From the NCBI GenBank assembly GCA_037954325.1, contig JBBMNZ010000068.1, forward strand, positions 102,001 through 166,000: a stretch of DNA of 64,000 bases, written 5' to 3'. The DNA comes from Fistularia commersonii. Its lineage: Eukaryota; Chordata; Actinopteri; Syngnathiformes; Fistulariidae. A program made the position numbers and the translations under genes. The notes under the pieces were generated by a model that saw only the letters and a program-made list of their open reading frames with translations, did no database searches and had not been told where the DNA came from. Positions 46,017-56,298 of the stretch are shown here, piece by piece (within the stretch, counting starts at the first letter, position 1; every line of letters begins with the position of its first letter).

Positions 46017-46283
46017 TCTGCTCTCCTATAAGCCCCTACACACTTCTAACACGGCTGTTATCACCCTGTTACTTCATAAACAATGACACCCATTTGCTTT
46101 TGATCTCTGTGTCTGCCACCATACGGAAAAAGCGGGGGGGGGGGGGGGGGGGGGCGGGAGACATAAGGGCATTCGTTCTGTATGTAATCAGAAGTTAATA
46201 GTGTTAACGGTTCGCGAGAAATTTTTAATGCTAGACAAAAAAAGAAAATTAAAAGGAAATAATTAAATAAATAGATAGAAAAA
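46017..46283. repeat. X-derived piece, poly-G and L1 3' UTR fragment
   Basis: It repeats the arrangement of 31705-31960: an X-related stretch (gttatcaccctgttact, about 46047), a G run of about 21 near 46133, then about 130 bp of L1 3' UTR (minus strand) ending at ataaatagatagaaaaat. Confidence 0.7.
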
Positions 46284-47280
46284 TCCTCCTCCGCTCCGGG
46301 CCCTGGTACTCCTGAACCTCTGGACATAAGCGAATCAGGCTCCAGTCCCTGGTAGTCCCTTTCCGCGGGACTTAGGCGAATTGTGGGCCGGGCTTCCGCT
46401 CTCCTCCGCTCCTCCGCTCCTCCGCTCCTCTGCTCCGGGCCCTGGTACTCCCGAACCGCTTGACATAAGCGAATCAGGCTCCAGGTCCTGGTACTCCCTT
46501 TCCGCGGGACTCAGGCGAAATGTCGGCCGGACTTCCGCTCTCCTCCGCCCCTCCGCTCCTCCGCTCCTCCGCTCCTCCGCTCCTCCACTCCTCTGCTCCG
46601 GGCCCTGGTACTCCCGAACCGCTGGACTTAAGCGAATCAGGCTCCAGGCCCTGGTACTCCCTTTCCGCGGGTCTCAGACGAATTGTCGGCCGGGCTTCCG
46701 CTCTCCTCCGCTCCTCCGCTCATCCACTCCTCTGCTCCGGGCCCTGGTACTCTTGAACTGCTGGCCATAAGCGAATCACGCTTCAGGCTATGGTACTCCC
46801 TGTCCGCGGGATTTAGGAGTATTGTGGGCCGTGCTTCCGCTCTCCTCCGCTCCTCTGCTCATCCGCTCCTCCGCACATCCGCTCCTCCGCTCATCCGCTC
46901 ATCCCCTCTTCCGCTCCTCCGCTCCAGGCCCTGGTACTCCTGAACTGCTAGACAGAAACGAATCACGCTCAAGGCCCTGGTCTCACAAACCGAGGGACTT
47001 AGGCGAATTGTGGCCCTGACTTCCGCTCTCCTCCGCTCCCACGCTTTTCCGCTCTTCCGCTCATCCGCTCCTCCGCTCCCCCGCTCCGGGCCCTAGTACT
47101 CCCGAACCGCTGGACATAAGCGAATCAGGCTCCAGGCCCTGTACTCCCTTTCCGCGGGACTTAGGCAAATTGTCGGCCGGGCTCCTCCGCTCCTCCGCTC
47201 CTCCACACCTGTCCCTGGCACTCCTGAACTGCTGGACATCATTAAAGCACGCTCCAGGCCCTGGTACTCCCTATCCTTGG
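46284..47280. repeat. CT-rich minisatellite, about 140-190 bp period
   Basis: Seven or so imperfect repeats share ggccctggtactcccgaac, gctggacataagcgaatcag, ccgcgggactcaggcgaattg and runs of ctccg. It is a tandem expansion of the γ-like body found once per satellite module, without CA or poly-C tracts. Three overlapping Ser/Pro/Leu-rich open frames here are repeat translations. Confidence 0.85.
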
Positions 47281-47392
47281 GAACCCCCCCCCCCCACCCA
47301 CCCACCAAAACAAATTCTCACACACACATAAACACACGCACACACATAAACACACACACATAAACACACACAAACACACACAGACACACACA

Positions 47393-47452
<60 letters not shown>
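47281..47452. repeat. C-rich and (CA)n tract
   Basis: A cccccccccccacccacccacc stretch followed by about 140 bp of interrupted CA. Confidence 0.95.
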
Positions 47453-47453
<1 letters not shown>

Positions 47454-47804
47454 GAACTCATCATAGCTGTGCAAATAGCATTGGCCGAAACGTATCCACA
47501 ACAAAACAAACATTAGCTCATCCTCTCATTCACATATGTGTGTGCCTAGAGGTACGGGAGCTCCAGTCATACGTCCGAGTGATCTATGTCCGGAGAAGGC
47601 TCACATTGGCCGGTCTAAGGGGTTCTTCTGCCCCCAAGCTTCCCCGCCTCTGAGAGGAGAAACATTACCTCCGCTCCTCCGCTTCTCAGCTCATCTGCTC
47701 GAGGCCCTGGTACTCCCTGTCCGCGACCCCCCTCCCCCCCCCCACCTAAACAAATTCACACTCACACACACGCACACACACACACGCACAGACACACACA
47801 CACG

Positions 47805-47835
<31 letters not shown>

Positions 47836-47891
47836 CTTAACTCATCATAGCTGTGCTAATAGCATTAGCCGAAACGCATCCACAACCAAAC
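47453..47891. repeat. Two satellite modules (copy B, second block)
   Basis: Heads lie near 47467 and 47852. It matches A 3830-4701 but with one module fused or shortened near 47690. It leads into the second Copia-1 LTR. Confidence 0.85.
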
Positions 47892-48248
47892 TGTTGCGTT
47901 TAAGTTCGCAGCTTCTTCGTTTTCCATGTTTCGGAAGGAATTCACAAGTTTGCCTTGTTTGAATCGTCTTTCATTTTCTTCTTCACAGCTCCGGGAATCA
48001 ACATCGGTTAGCCATGGGACATGTACAGTACAGAGTGAGGGAAAAATTCCTGCCAGCACCGCTATACCAAAAAAAAAAACACTGACGTAGAAGTTAACGT
48101 CAAGTTAGCTGAACAGTCGCGAAAAACTAAAACAAGTCCCAAACCTTGTCATAAAGTGCCATGCATTTCCTGAGAGTAGATACAAATACAACATATGTAT
48201 ACTAGAATGTAAACTCAAATAAAACTAATGAGATCACCTATCTCAACA
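47892..48248 (-). mobile_element. Copia-1 3' LTR (copy B, second module)
   Basis: 357 bp with TGTTG...CAACA ends, adjacent to the purine tract and the intact RNase H end. The stop codon of the Copia-1 frame (TGA at 48243-48245) lies inside the LTR start. Confidence 0.88.
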
Positions 48249-49244
48249 CCCCCTCTTGATCTCAACATCCAAAAAAAATCTTTGGACATTTGAATTTCCA
48301 AAGAACCACTTTTTGAATTGTTCTATTTTTACCTTTGTCATGAGTTTTGTCGAGATGTCTGCCAACATGTCCTCTGATGGACAATAGATAAGATTTATTT
48401 TACCCTCACTGAGTGCTTCACGAATGAAATGATATTTTACATCAATGTGTTTTGACCTTTGTCTGTTTACAGGATTCTTACTCAGTGCGATGGCCCCCTG
48501 ATTGTCTCCGTAGATTGTTGTGCAACTGTACATTTTGTTGTCCATACCGTTTAACAGTTGAGACAGATGCATGTTTTCTTGTGCGGTGGTGGCTCGGCTG
48601 ATGTATTCAGCCTCACATGTTGACAGGGCCACTGTGGGCTGTTTCCTTGACTTCCATGCAATGGCTGGGCCTTGTTTTGTTAAACTGAAACAGTAGCCTG
48701 TAGCGCTACGTCTGTCTTCGACAGACCATGCCCAGTCTGAATCACTGTAAGCTATCAGGTTCAAATCCTCCTTATTTTTCTTGAAACTTAGTTCATAATC
48801 AGCTGTCCCCTTCAAATACCTCAGGACATGTTTTGCAGCTACTAAGTTTTTTACTTTTGCCATTGCCAGATTCTGTGATCGTTTGCTCACTATCCAGCTG
48901 ATATCAGGTCTGGTGCAAGTCATGGCATAAAAAAGACTGCCTACAATCTCACGATATTCTTTGGGGTCGACAGGTTCACTTTGCTCATTTTCATCAGCTA
49001 CAGGGATGCCCTCTAATTTTTGCTCACTTGGAGTAGATCTTGCTTTACATTCTGACATTCCAAATCTCTCTAGCATTTTTAGGATGTACTTTGTCTGGTT
49101 CATTTTGATTTCATCCCCCTTTTGTTCAAATTGTATGCCCAAAAAATATGATAGTTTCCCCAGGTCTTTCATGTTACACTTGAATGTCATGTTCTGTTTA
49201 AATGTGCTGAGTGCATCATTGCTGCTTGCTGCAATAACTAAATC
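48243..49244 (-). pseudogene. Copia-1 RT end and RNase H, intact C-terminal half
   Basis: An open frame of 315 codons (49190-48243) preceded in phase by LVIAASSNDALSTFKQN. It contains MKDLGKLSYFLGIQF, KMNQTKYILKMLERF, RPDISWIVSKRSQN, HVLRYLKGTADY, YSDSDWA (RNase H Asp), RSATGYCFSL, WKSRKQPTVALSTCEAEYI (Glu), YGDNQGAIALS (Asp) and RSKHIDVKYHFIRE, so the RNase H catalytic acidic residues are kept. It is separated from its RT catalytic box by the RTE insertion (49245-51287), and the rest of pol is missing. It is the only undeleted RNase H in the window. Confidence 0.9.
49227..49244. other. Target-site duplication, left copy
   Basis: TGCTGCAATAACTAAATC matches the right copy at 51288-51305 with one mismatch (C/T). 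It flanks the RTE insertion within Copia-1. Confidence 0.85.
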
Positions 49245-51287
49245 TTCTTCTTCTTCTTTCGGCTTTTCCCGTCAGGGGTCGCCACAGCGAGTCAACCTTC
49301 TCCATCTAACCCTATTCTCTGTATCTTCCTCTCTCACACCAGCTATCTTCATATCCTCTCTCACTACGTCCATAAATCTTCTCTTTGGTCTTCCTCGAGA
49401 CCTATTGCCTGGCAGCTCCATTTCCAGCATCCGTCTACCAATATATTCACTATCTCTTCTCTGTACATGACCGAACCATCTCAGTCTGGCTTCTCTGACC
49501 TTCTCTCCAAAACATCAAACATGTGCCGTCCCTCTGATAGACTCATTCCTGATCCTATCCATCCTGGTCACTCCCAAAGAGAACCTCAACATCTTCATCT
49601 CTGCAACCTCTAGTTCTGTCTGCTGTCTTTTGGTCATTGGAACAGTTTCTAGTCCATACATCATCGCTGGTCTCACCACTGTCTTGTACACCTTTCCTTT
49701 TATTCTGGCAAATAGTCTTCTATCACATAGTACCCCTGACACTTTTCTCCACCCATTCCAACCTGCTTGGACCCGTCTCTTCACCTCTTTTACGCACTCT
49801 CCGTTGCTCTGGACTGTTGACCCTAAGTACCTGATATCCTCCAGCTTCTTGATCTCCACTCCCTGTAGCCTCACCGCTCCACCCGAGTTCCTCTCGTTCA
49901 CACACATATATTCTGTCTTGCTGCGACTAACTTTCATTCCTCTCCTTTCCAGAGCATACCTCCACCTCTCTAGATTTTCCTCTACCTGTTGTCTGCTCTC
50001 ACTACAGATCACAATGTCATCCGCAAACATCATGGTCCATGGGGATTCCTGTCTAACCTCATCTCTCAGCCTATCCATTACCATTGCGAACAAGAAGGGG
50101 CTCAGAGCTGATCCCTGATGGAGTCCCACCTCCACCTTGAACTTCTCGGTTACCCCTACAGCACACCGTACCAGTGTCTCACAGCTGGCATACATGTCCT
50201 GCACCAGTCTAACATACTTCTCTGCCACTCCAGACTTCCTCATACAATACCAGAGCTCCTCTCTTGGCACCCTGTCATATGCTTTTTCTAGGTCTACGAA
50301 AACGCAATGCAGCTCCCTCTGGCCTTCTCTGTACTTTTCTATTAGCATTCTCAACGCAAATACTGCATCTGTAGTACTCTTCCTAGGCATGAAGCCATAC
50401 TGCTGTTCACAAATGCTGACTTCTGCTCTCAGTCTAGTTTCCACTACTCTTTCCCATAACTTCATTGTATGGCTCATCAACTTTATCCCTCTGTAGTTGC
50501 CACAATTCTGCACATCCCCTTTATTCTTAAAAATAGGCACCATCACACTTTGTCTCCATTCTTCAGGCATCTCCTCACTCTCTAAGATCCTGTTGAATAA
50601 TCTAGTCAGAAAATCTACCGCTGCCTCTCCTAGACACTTCCACACCTCCACAGGTATATCATCAGGACCAACTGCTTTTCCACTCTTCATCCTCTTCAAT
50701 GCCTTCCTCACTTCACTTTTACTCATTTTTGCTACTTTGTGGTCTACAATAATCACCTCTTCTACCCTTGCCTCTCTTTCATTTTCCACATTCATCAGCT
50801 CTTCAAAGTACTCTTTCCATCTTCCTGTCTCTCTTCTAGCATCCGTCAATACATTTCTCTCTCTGTCCTTTATCACCCGGACCTGCTGTACATCCTTTCC
50901 ATCTTTATCTCTCTGTTTCGCCAACCTGTATAGATCATTTTCAGCCTCCTTACTATCCAACCGAGCATACAAGTCATCATAAGCCCTTTGTTTTGCCTTT
51001 GCTCCCTCTATCTTTACCTTTCGCCGCATCTCCCTGAACTCCTGTCTGTTCTCTTCAGTCCTCTCAGTATCCCACTTCTTCTTCGCGAACCATTTTCTCT
51101 GTATACACTCCTGCACTTCCTCATTCCACCACCAAGTCTCCTTATCTACTTTCCTACCAGATGACACACCAAGTACTCTTCTACCTGTCTCCCTGATAAC
51201 ACTAGCTGTTGTTGTCCAATCATCTGGAAGCTCTCCCTGACAACCCAGACCCTTTCTCAACTCCTCCCTGAAAACCATGCAACACTC
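49245..51287 (-). pseudogene. RTE-type LINE, 5'-truncated, with complete 3' end
   Basis: Open frame 51320-49515, 601 codons. RT blocks appear in order: KSGKAVGPDDIP, FKNKGDVQNCGNYRGIKLMSH, FVDLEKAYDRV (motif A), LHQGSALSPFLF, MFADDIVICSES (catalytic motif C), RYLGSTV, then VRPAMMYGLETVPMTKRQQ and LRFSLGVTRMDRIRNESIRG. A TGA at 49515-49517 replaces a CGA arginine codon (a CpG-decay pattern); beyond it the frame continues to RKLTRCG near 49280. The 3' end has a short UTR with ctgacgggaaaagccg and (GAA)4. The endonuclease is missing, as is usual for 5'-truncated RTE copies. Flanked by 18-bp target-site duplications. Confidence 0.9.
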
Positions 51288-51305
51288 TGCTGCAATAATT
51301 AAATC
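51288..51305. other. Target-site duplication, right copy
   Basis: TGCTGCAATAATTAAATC, encoding on the minus strand part of the Copia-1 DLIIAA stretch. Confidence 0.85.
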
Positions 51306-51315
51306 ATCTACCCAA
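51306..51315 (-). pseudogene. Copia-1 RT catalytic-box remnant (second module)
   Basis: The bases continue the Copia-1 LWVDD codons upstream of the target site. Element X replaces the rest of Copia-1 from 51316. Confidence 0.75.
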
Positions 51316-51407
51316 AGCAAACCTTCTCCACGGCTCTAAACTCGTTCGTCGCCGCTACTTGTGGAACACCGGATGGCTTTCTCCCTCCGCTTCGTTACAT
51401 TTTATGT

Positions 51408-51422
51408 CCGCTAGATGGCGGC
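51408..51422 (+). promoter_or_regulatory. CTCF-like motif, unit V1
   Basis: CCGCTAGATGGCGGC in element X. Confidence 0.4.
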
Positions 51423-51856
51423 ATCCGACTGTGCACAGCGCTTGGAGCTCCACCAGGCGATATGGCCGCTGTGTATGAGAGGAATAAACGAGTGGGGCCG
51501 TGAGTGCAATAAATCCCCCTCCACGTCTTACATGGATGTTATCACCCTGTTACTGTATTTTAACGATACCGCTGTTTTTTCGACCTCAATGTTAAGCCGA
51601 TTTTTAAACATTAAAAAAACAGATTGCTCGATTCAGTGACACCGAGGCCGTGAGTGGAGGACTTATGGAGTCGACTCCTCCGCTTATTCATTTGTGCATG
51701 TCTGGTGCTCCCGGAGCTTCACGCCGACGTCACGGGGATCCGTGTCCGAAGAAGGTGCACCTTGGCCGGTCTGCGGGGTCCTGTTGACCGGAAGCTGAGA
51801 CTGGCCCTTCGAAATAACACGGAAAATAATTGAGAGCATATTTCTCAGTTGACAAC

Positions 51857-52992
51857 GCCCCCACTTGCTCTCATATTATTGGTATCTTTGCCCATTTACA
51901 TCAAAATAAAATACTCATGACCCAAACAACAACTTTGAAAAATTCAACAACTTAAACTGCGATGCAGGCTTTGTCATAACATCTGCCGGCATCTCTTGTG
52001 TTGGACAATAGTGTAGGGCTACCTTTCCACATATTTTCTTTGTGACATCTTAACACACTCTTCTGACTGACATATTTTCTGGGTATTGATTTTGATCACT
52101 TTGGCCAAGTCCTTCATTTTAAATCTAGCTGTAAGCATGATTTTCACCTCTTTCATTACTTCCTCATCACTCGCAGCTATGATTAAATCATCTGCCCATA
52201 TTATGATGATGACCTTGTCATTTTGGTTTTCTTTGACATAGACACAATGATCTGCTTCATTCTGAATAAAGTCATTGTCAATCAAGTAAGAATGGAGCAT
52301 CAGATTCCAATGACGACCTGCCTGTTTAAGGCCGTATAGTGACTTTTCAAGTTTACGCACCATCTTCTGTTTTTTTACTTGTTACTTCATACCCTTCTGG
52401 TTGTTCTACACAGAGCTCACAATCTATGGGTGCATGAAGATAGGCTGTCTTTACATCCATTTGGTGTAGTAACAATTTTTCCTGAACTGATTTCTGCATA
52501 AACACCCTCACACTTGTCATATTTGCTGTTGGAGAAAATGTTTCCTCAAAATCCGTGCCATACTTTTGACTGTAGCCCTTAGCAAAATAACGAGCTTTAT
52601 ATTTGTTTGTGCCATCTTCATTTCTATTTAGCGCATACGCCCAGCCCCCCCCAACCCCCACCCCCACCCCCCCGCCACTGCACACTTGCCTTGGGGTAGC
52701 TGTGTTAGGGTAAAAGTGTTGTTCTCTCTCAATGACTCCATCTCTTCGTCCATAGATTTCATCCACTTGTCAGCATTGAGGGAACTCCTTGCCTCTTTTT
52801 ATGTCTGTGGGACACCACACGCCAGTCTATAACAGTAGTCAATGTTAGTGAACACTTGGTCATCGTCAATAGCACTTGTCACATAACCATTAAAGTAACT
52901 GGGCTTCTTTTTGGTTCTAGTTGATCGTCTCACATTGTCTGCACTGCTTGGCTGTGTCACACGGTCAGATACGGGGTTGCCCATTTCCAAGG
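51857..52992 (-). pseudogene. Copia-2 RT fragment, unit V1
   Basis: It shares the unit-3 frameshift at EGYEVT (SKKTE) and the WADDLIIAA box, and the PQT-stop nonsense. It lacks the TGA of units 1-4: the KSLYGLKQAGRHWN stretch is open in frame 52363-52019. That makes it less decayed at this site than any A unit except the first Copia-2 copy of B. Confidence 0.85.
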
Positions 52993-53433
52993 TGTACAAA
53001 GGTGTACAAGACAGTGTTGAGCCCAGCGATGATATATGCACTAGAAACTGTTACAATGACTGAAAGACAGCAGGCAGAACTAGAGGTTGCAGATATGAGG
53101 ATGTTGAGGTTCTCTTTGGGAGTGACCAGGATGGATAGGATCAGGAATGAGTCTATCAGAGGAACAGCACATGTTCGATGTTTTGGAGAGAAGGTCAGAG
53201 AAGCCAGACCGAGATGGTTCGGTCATGTACAGAGGAGGGATAGAGAATATATTGGTAGACGGATGCTGGAATTGGAGCTGCAAGGCAAGAGGCCTCGAGG
53301 AAGACCAAAGAGAGGATTTATGGACGTGGTGAGAGAGGAGATGAAGGCAGTTGGTGTGAGAGAGGAGGATACGGAGAATAGGGTTAGATGGAGAAAGTTG
53401 ACTCGCTGTGGCCACACCTGACAGGAAAAGACA
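52993..53433 (+). pseudogene. RTE LINE 3' tail, unit V1
   Basis: Same frame and residues as unit 3 (52921-53421, 166 codons; LQGKRPRGRPKR with proline as in unit 3, where the other units have serine). Confidence 0.85.
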
Positions 53434-53575
53434 AAAGAAGAAGAAGAAGAAGAAGAAGAAGAAGAAGAAGAAGAAGAAGAAGAAGAAGAAGAAGAAGAAG
53501 AAGAAGAAGAAGAAGAAGAAGAAGAAGAAGAAGGAGAAAAAGAAGAAGAAGAAGAAGAAGAAGAAGAAGAAGAAG

Positions 53576-53605
<30 letters not shown>
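53434..53605. repeat. (GAA)n microsatellite, unit V1
   Basis: About 170 bp of GAA with one ggagaaaaa interruption, where unit 3 of A has about 138 bp with ggagagaaa. Confidence 0.97.
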
Positions 53606-53610
<5 letters not shown>

Positions 53611-53720
53611 AAGAGAGGGTGGGGGGGAAGCAAACCTTCTTCACGGCTCTAAGCTCGTTCGTCGCCGCTACTTGGGGAACACTGGATGGCTTTCTCCCTC
53701 CACTTCGTTACATTTTATGG

Positions 53721-53735
53721 CCGCTAGATGGCGGC
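53721..53735 (+). promoter_or_regulatory. CTCF-like motif, unit V2
   Basis: CCGCTAGATGGCGGC in element X. Confidence 0.4.
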
Positions 53736-54168
53736 ATCCGACTGTGCACAGCGCTTGAAGCCCCACCAGGTGATCTGGCAGCTGTGTATGAGAGGAATAA
53801 ACGAGTGGGGCCGTGAGTGCAATAAATCCCCCTCCACTTCTTACATGGATGTTATCACCCTGTTACTGTATTTTAACGATACCGCTGTGTTTTCCACCTC
53901 AATGTTAAGCCGATTTTTAAACATTAAAAACCAAATTGCTCGATTCAGTGACACCGAGGCCGTGAGTGGAGGACTTATGGAGTCGACTCCTCCGCTTATT
54001 CATACGTGCATGTCTGGTGCTCCCGGAGCTTCACGCCGACGTCACGGGGATCCGTGTCCGAAGAAGGTGCACCTTGGCCGGTCTGCGGGGTCCTGTTGAC
54101 CGGAAGCTGAGACTGGCCCTTCGAAATAACACGGAAAATAATTGAGAGCATATTTCTCAGTTGACAAC

Positions 54169-55131
54169 GCCCCCCCTTGCTCTCATATTATTGGTATCTT
54201 TGCCCATTTACATCAAAATAAAATACTCATGACCCAAACAACAACTTTGAAAAATTCAACAACTTAAACTGCGATGCAGGCTTTGTCATAACATCTGCCG
54301 GCATCTCTTGTGTTGGACAATAGTGTAGGGCTACCTTTCCACATATTTTCTTTGTGACATCTTAACACACTCTTCTGACTGACATATTTTCTGGGTATTG
54401 ATTTTGATCACTTTGGCCAAGTCCTTCATTTTAAATCTAGCTGTAAGCATGATTTTCACCTCTTTCATTACTTCCTCATCACTCGCAGCTATGATTAAAT
54501 CATCTACCCATATTATGATGATGACCTTGTCATTTTGGTTTTCTTTGACATAGACACAATGATCTGCTTCATTCTGAATAAAGTCGTTGTCAATCAAGTA
54601 AGAATGGAGCATCAGATTCCAATGACGACCTGCCAAATTTTCCTGAACTGATTTCTGCATGAACACCCTCACACTTGTCACATTTGCTGTTGGAGAAAAT
54701 GTTTCCTCAAAATCCGTGCCATACTTTTGACTGTAGCCCTTAGCAAAATAACGAGCTTTATATTTGTTTGTGCCAACTTCATTTCTTTTTAGCGCATACA
54801 CCCACCCCCCCACCCCCACTGCACACTTGCCTTGGGGTAGCTGTGTTAGGGTCAAAGTGTTGTTCTCTCTCAATGACTCCATCTCGTCGTCCATAGATTT
54901 CATCCACTTGTCAGCATTGAGGGAACTCCTTGCCTCTTTAAATGTCTGTGGGACACCACACGCCAGTCTATAACAGTAGTCAATGTTAGTGAACACTTGG
55001 TCATCGTCAATAGCACTAGTCACATAACCATTAAAGTAACTGGGCTTCTTTTTGGTTCTAGTTGATTGTCTCACATTGTCTGCACTGCTTGGCTGTGTCA
55101 CACGGTCAGATACGGGGCTGCCCATTTCCAA
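54169..55131 (-). pseudogene. Copia-2 RT with internal deletion, unit V2
   Basis: Open frame 55140-54331, 269 codons, with the same VQEN/LAGRHWN deletion as 16455-17417. Small differences include NVRQSTR for NVRRSTR and a different end of the frame. Confidence 0.85.
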
Positions 55132-55227
55132 GGTGTACAAAGGTGTACAAGACAGTGGTGAGACCAGCGATGATGTATGGACTAGAAACTGTAGAAGAAG
55201 AAGAAGAAGAAGAAGAAGAAGAAGAAG

Positions 55228-55257
<30 letters not shown>
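55132..55257 (+). pseudogene. RTE tail remnant and (GAA)n, unit V2
   Basis: 60 bp of RTE joined to about 65 bp of GAA, identical in layout to 17418-17543. Confidence 0.8.
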
Positions 55258-55258
<1 letters not shown>

Positions 55259-55280
55259 TAGAAAGAGAGGGTGGGGGGGA

Positions 55281-55385
55281 AGCAAACCTTCTCCACGGCT
55301 CTAAACTCGTTCGTCGCCGCTACTCGGGGAACACCGGATGGCTTTCTCCCTCCGCTTCGTTACATTTTATGGCCGCTAGATGAAG

Positions 55386-55436
<51 letters not shown>
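55281..55436. repeat. Truncated element X and (ATC)n
   Basis: The first 102 bp of X, then about 51 bp of ATC, closing the array as at 17567-17737 but with about 18 bp less ATC. Confidence 0.88.
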
Positions 55437-55438
<2 letters not shown>

Positions 55439-56298
55439 GATCTGAGCTCATCTCTGTCTGGGTTTGTTGCTCTGGAGATGGGTTTGTCACAAATTTTAGC
55501 AGTCTGTGTTTTTAGTACTCTTTCACTATTTGGATAATATACAAAATAAGCTGGACTATTTTTGGCATATCCAATGAAAACTCCCTTCTCACCTCTTGAG
55601 TCAAGTTTCTTTTTGTTGTGCTTGTATGCATAGCACACAGCACCAAACTTTTGCATTTGTGACACATTTGGTTTCTTTCCCGTCAACATAAAGTAAGCCG
55701 TCTGCTTTGTCCGATTATTAAAGCATCAGTTCCTGACCACCGCTGCTGTCTGCACTGCATGGGTCCACAATGTTTTGGGTAGGTTGCTTCCTAGTAACAT
55801 GCACCATGCCATGTCGAATAAAGTCCTCCAGTTTCTCTTTGCTTTCCCGTTTTGGTGTGGTGAGTATGGCGCTGACGTTTCATGTCTAACACCCCGTTTA
55901 GTCATTAGTCCTTGGTACTCTTTTGACATAAACTCAGTACAATTGTCAGATCTCATACACTTCATCTTCCCATAAGGGGCAGTGTCTGCTAAGAATCTCT
56001 CTGTGGCACTCACTGTACCACTCTTTTGTTTGAGAAAGTACACAAAAATTGTGTTGGAATAATCATCAGTAAACGACAATGCAAATCTGTGTCCATCTAT
56101 AGATATGGGATCTACTGGCCCTGCCAGATCTGTATGCACTAAATCAAACACCTTTGTTGCTCTTGCATCAGGCTCTCTGTTTCTGATCTGCACAAACTTC
56201 CCTTGAATACACACTTCACATGGTGATACAGGTTTTTCAGTTTTCCCTTTGATTACCATACCATCAATCACTTTTGTCAACTTTTGTACATCGCTCTA
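55437..56298 (-). pseudogene. Copia-2 integrase (copy B)
   Basis: Same as 17733-18599: the TGA between VVRN and CFNN, the TAG after GHCN, and lysine in place of the catalytic glutamate in NGKAKR. The defects therefore predate the A/B duplication. Confidence 0.9.

Larger units (their letters stand above)
51316..53628. repeat. Composite unit V1 (copy B)
   Basis: Element X 51316-51856, Copia-2 (-) 51857-52992, RTE tail (+) 52993-53433, (GAA)n 53434-53605, spacer. Its left 700 bp carry unit-1 markers (ccacgtcttac, aaaaaacagattgc, acaatagtgtag) and its right part carries unit-3 markers (catctgccca, the long C-rich tract, cttgtcac, cctcgaggaag), with the switch between about 52020 and 52190. Confidence 0.92.
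53629..55280. repeat. Composite unit V2 (copy B)
   Basis: 1652 bp, the exact counterpart of A unit 5: element X 53629-54168, Copia-2 54169-55131 with the same internal deletion, RTE remnant 55132-55191, (GAA)n 55192-55257. Confidence 0.95.

Noticed and set aside
49370..51000. Plus-strand frames of 119-162 codons across the RTE copies (for example 49630-50118, 50497-50982)
   Set aside because: Antisense shadows of the RTE RT, repeated wherever RTE occurs.
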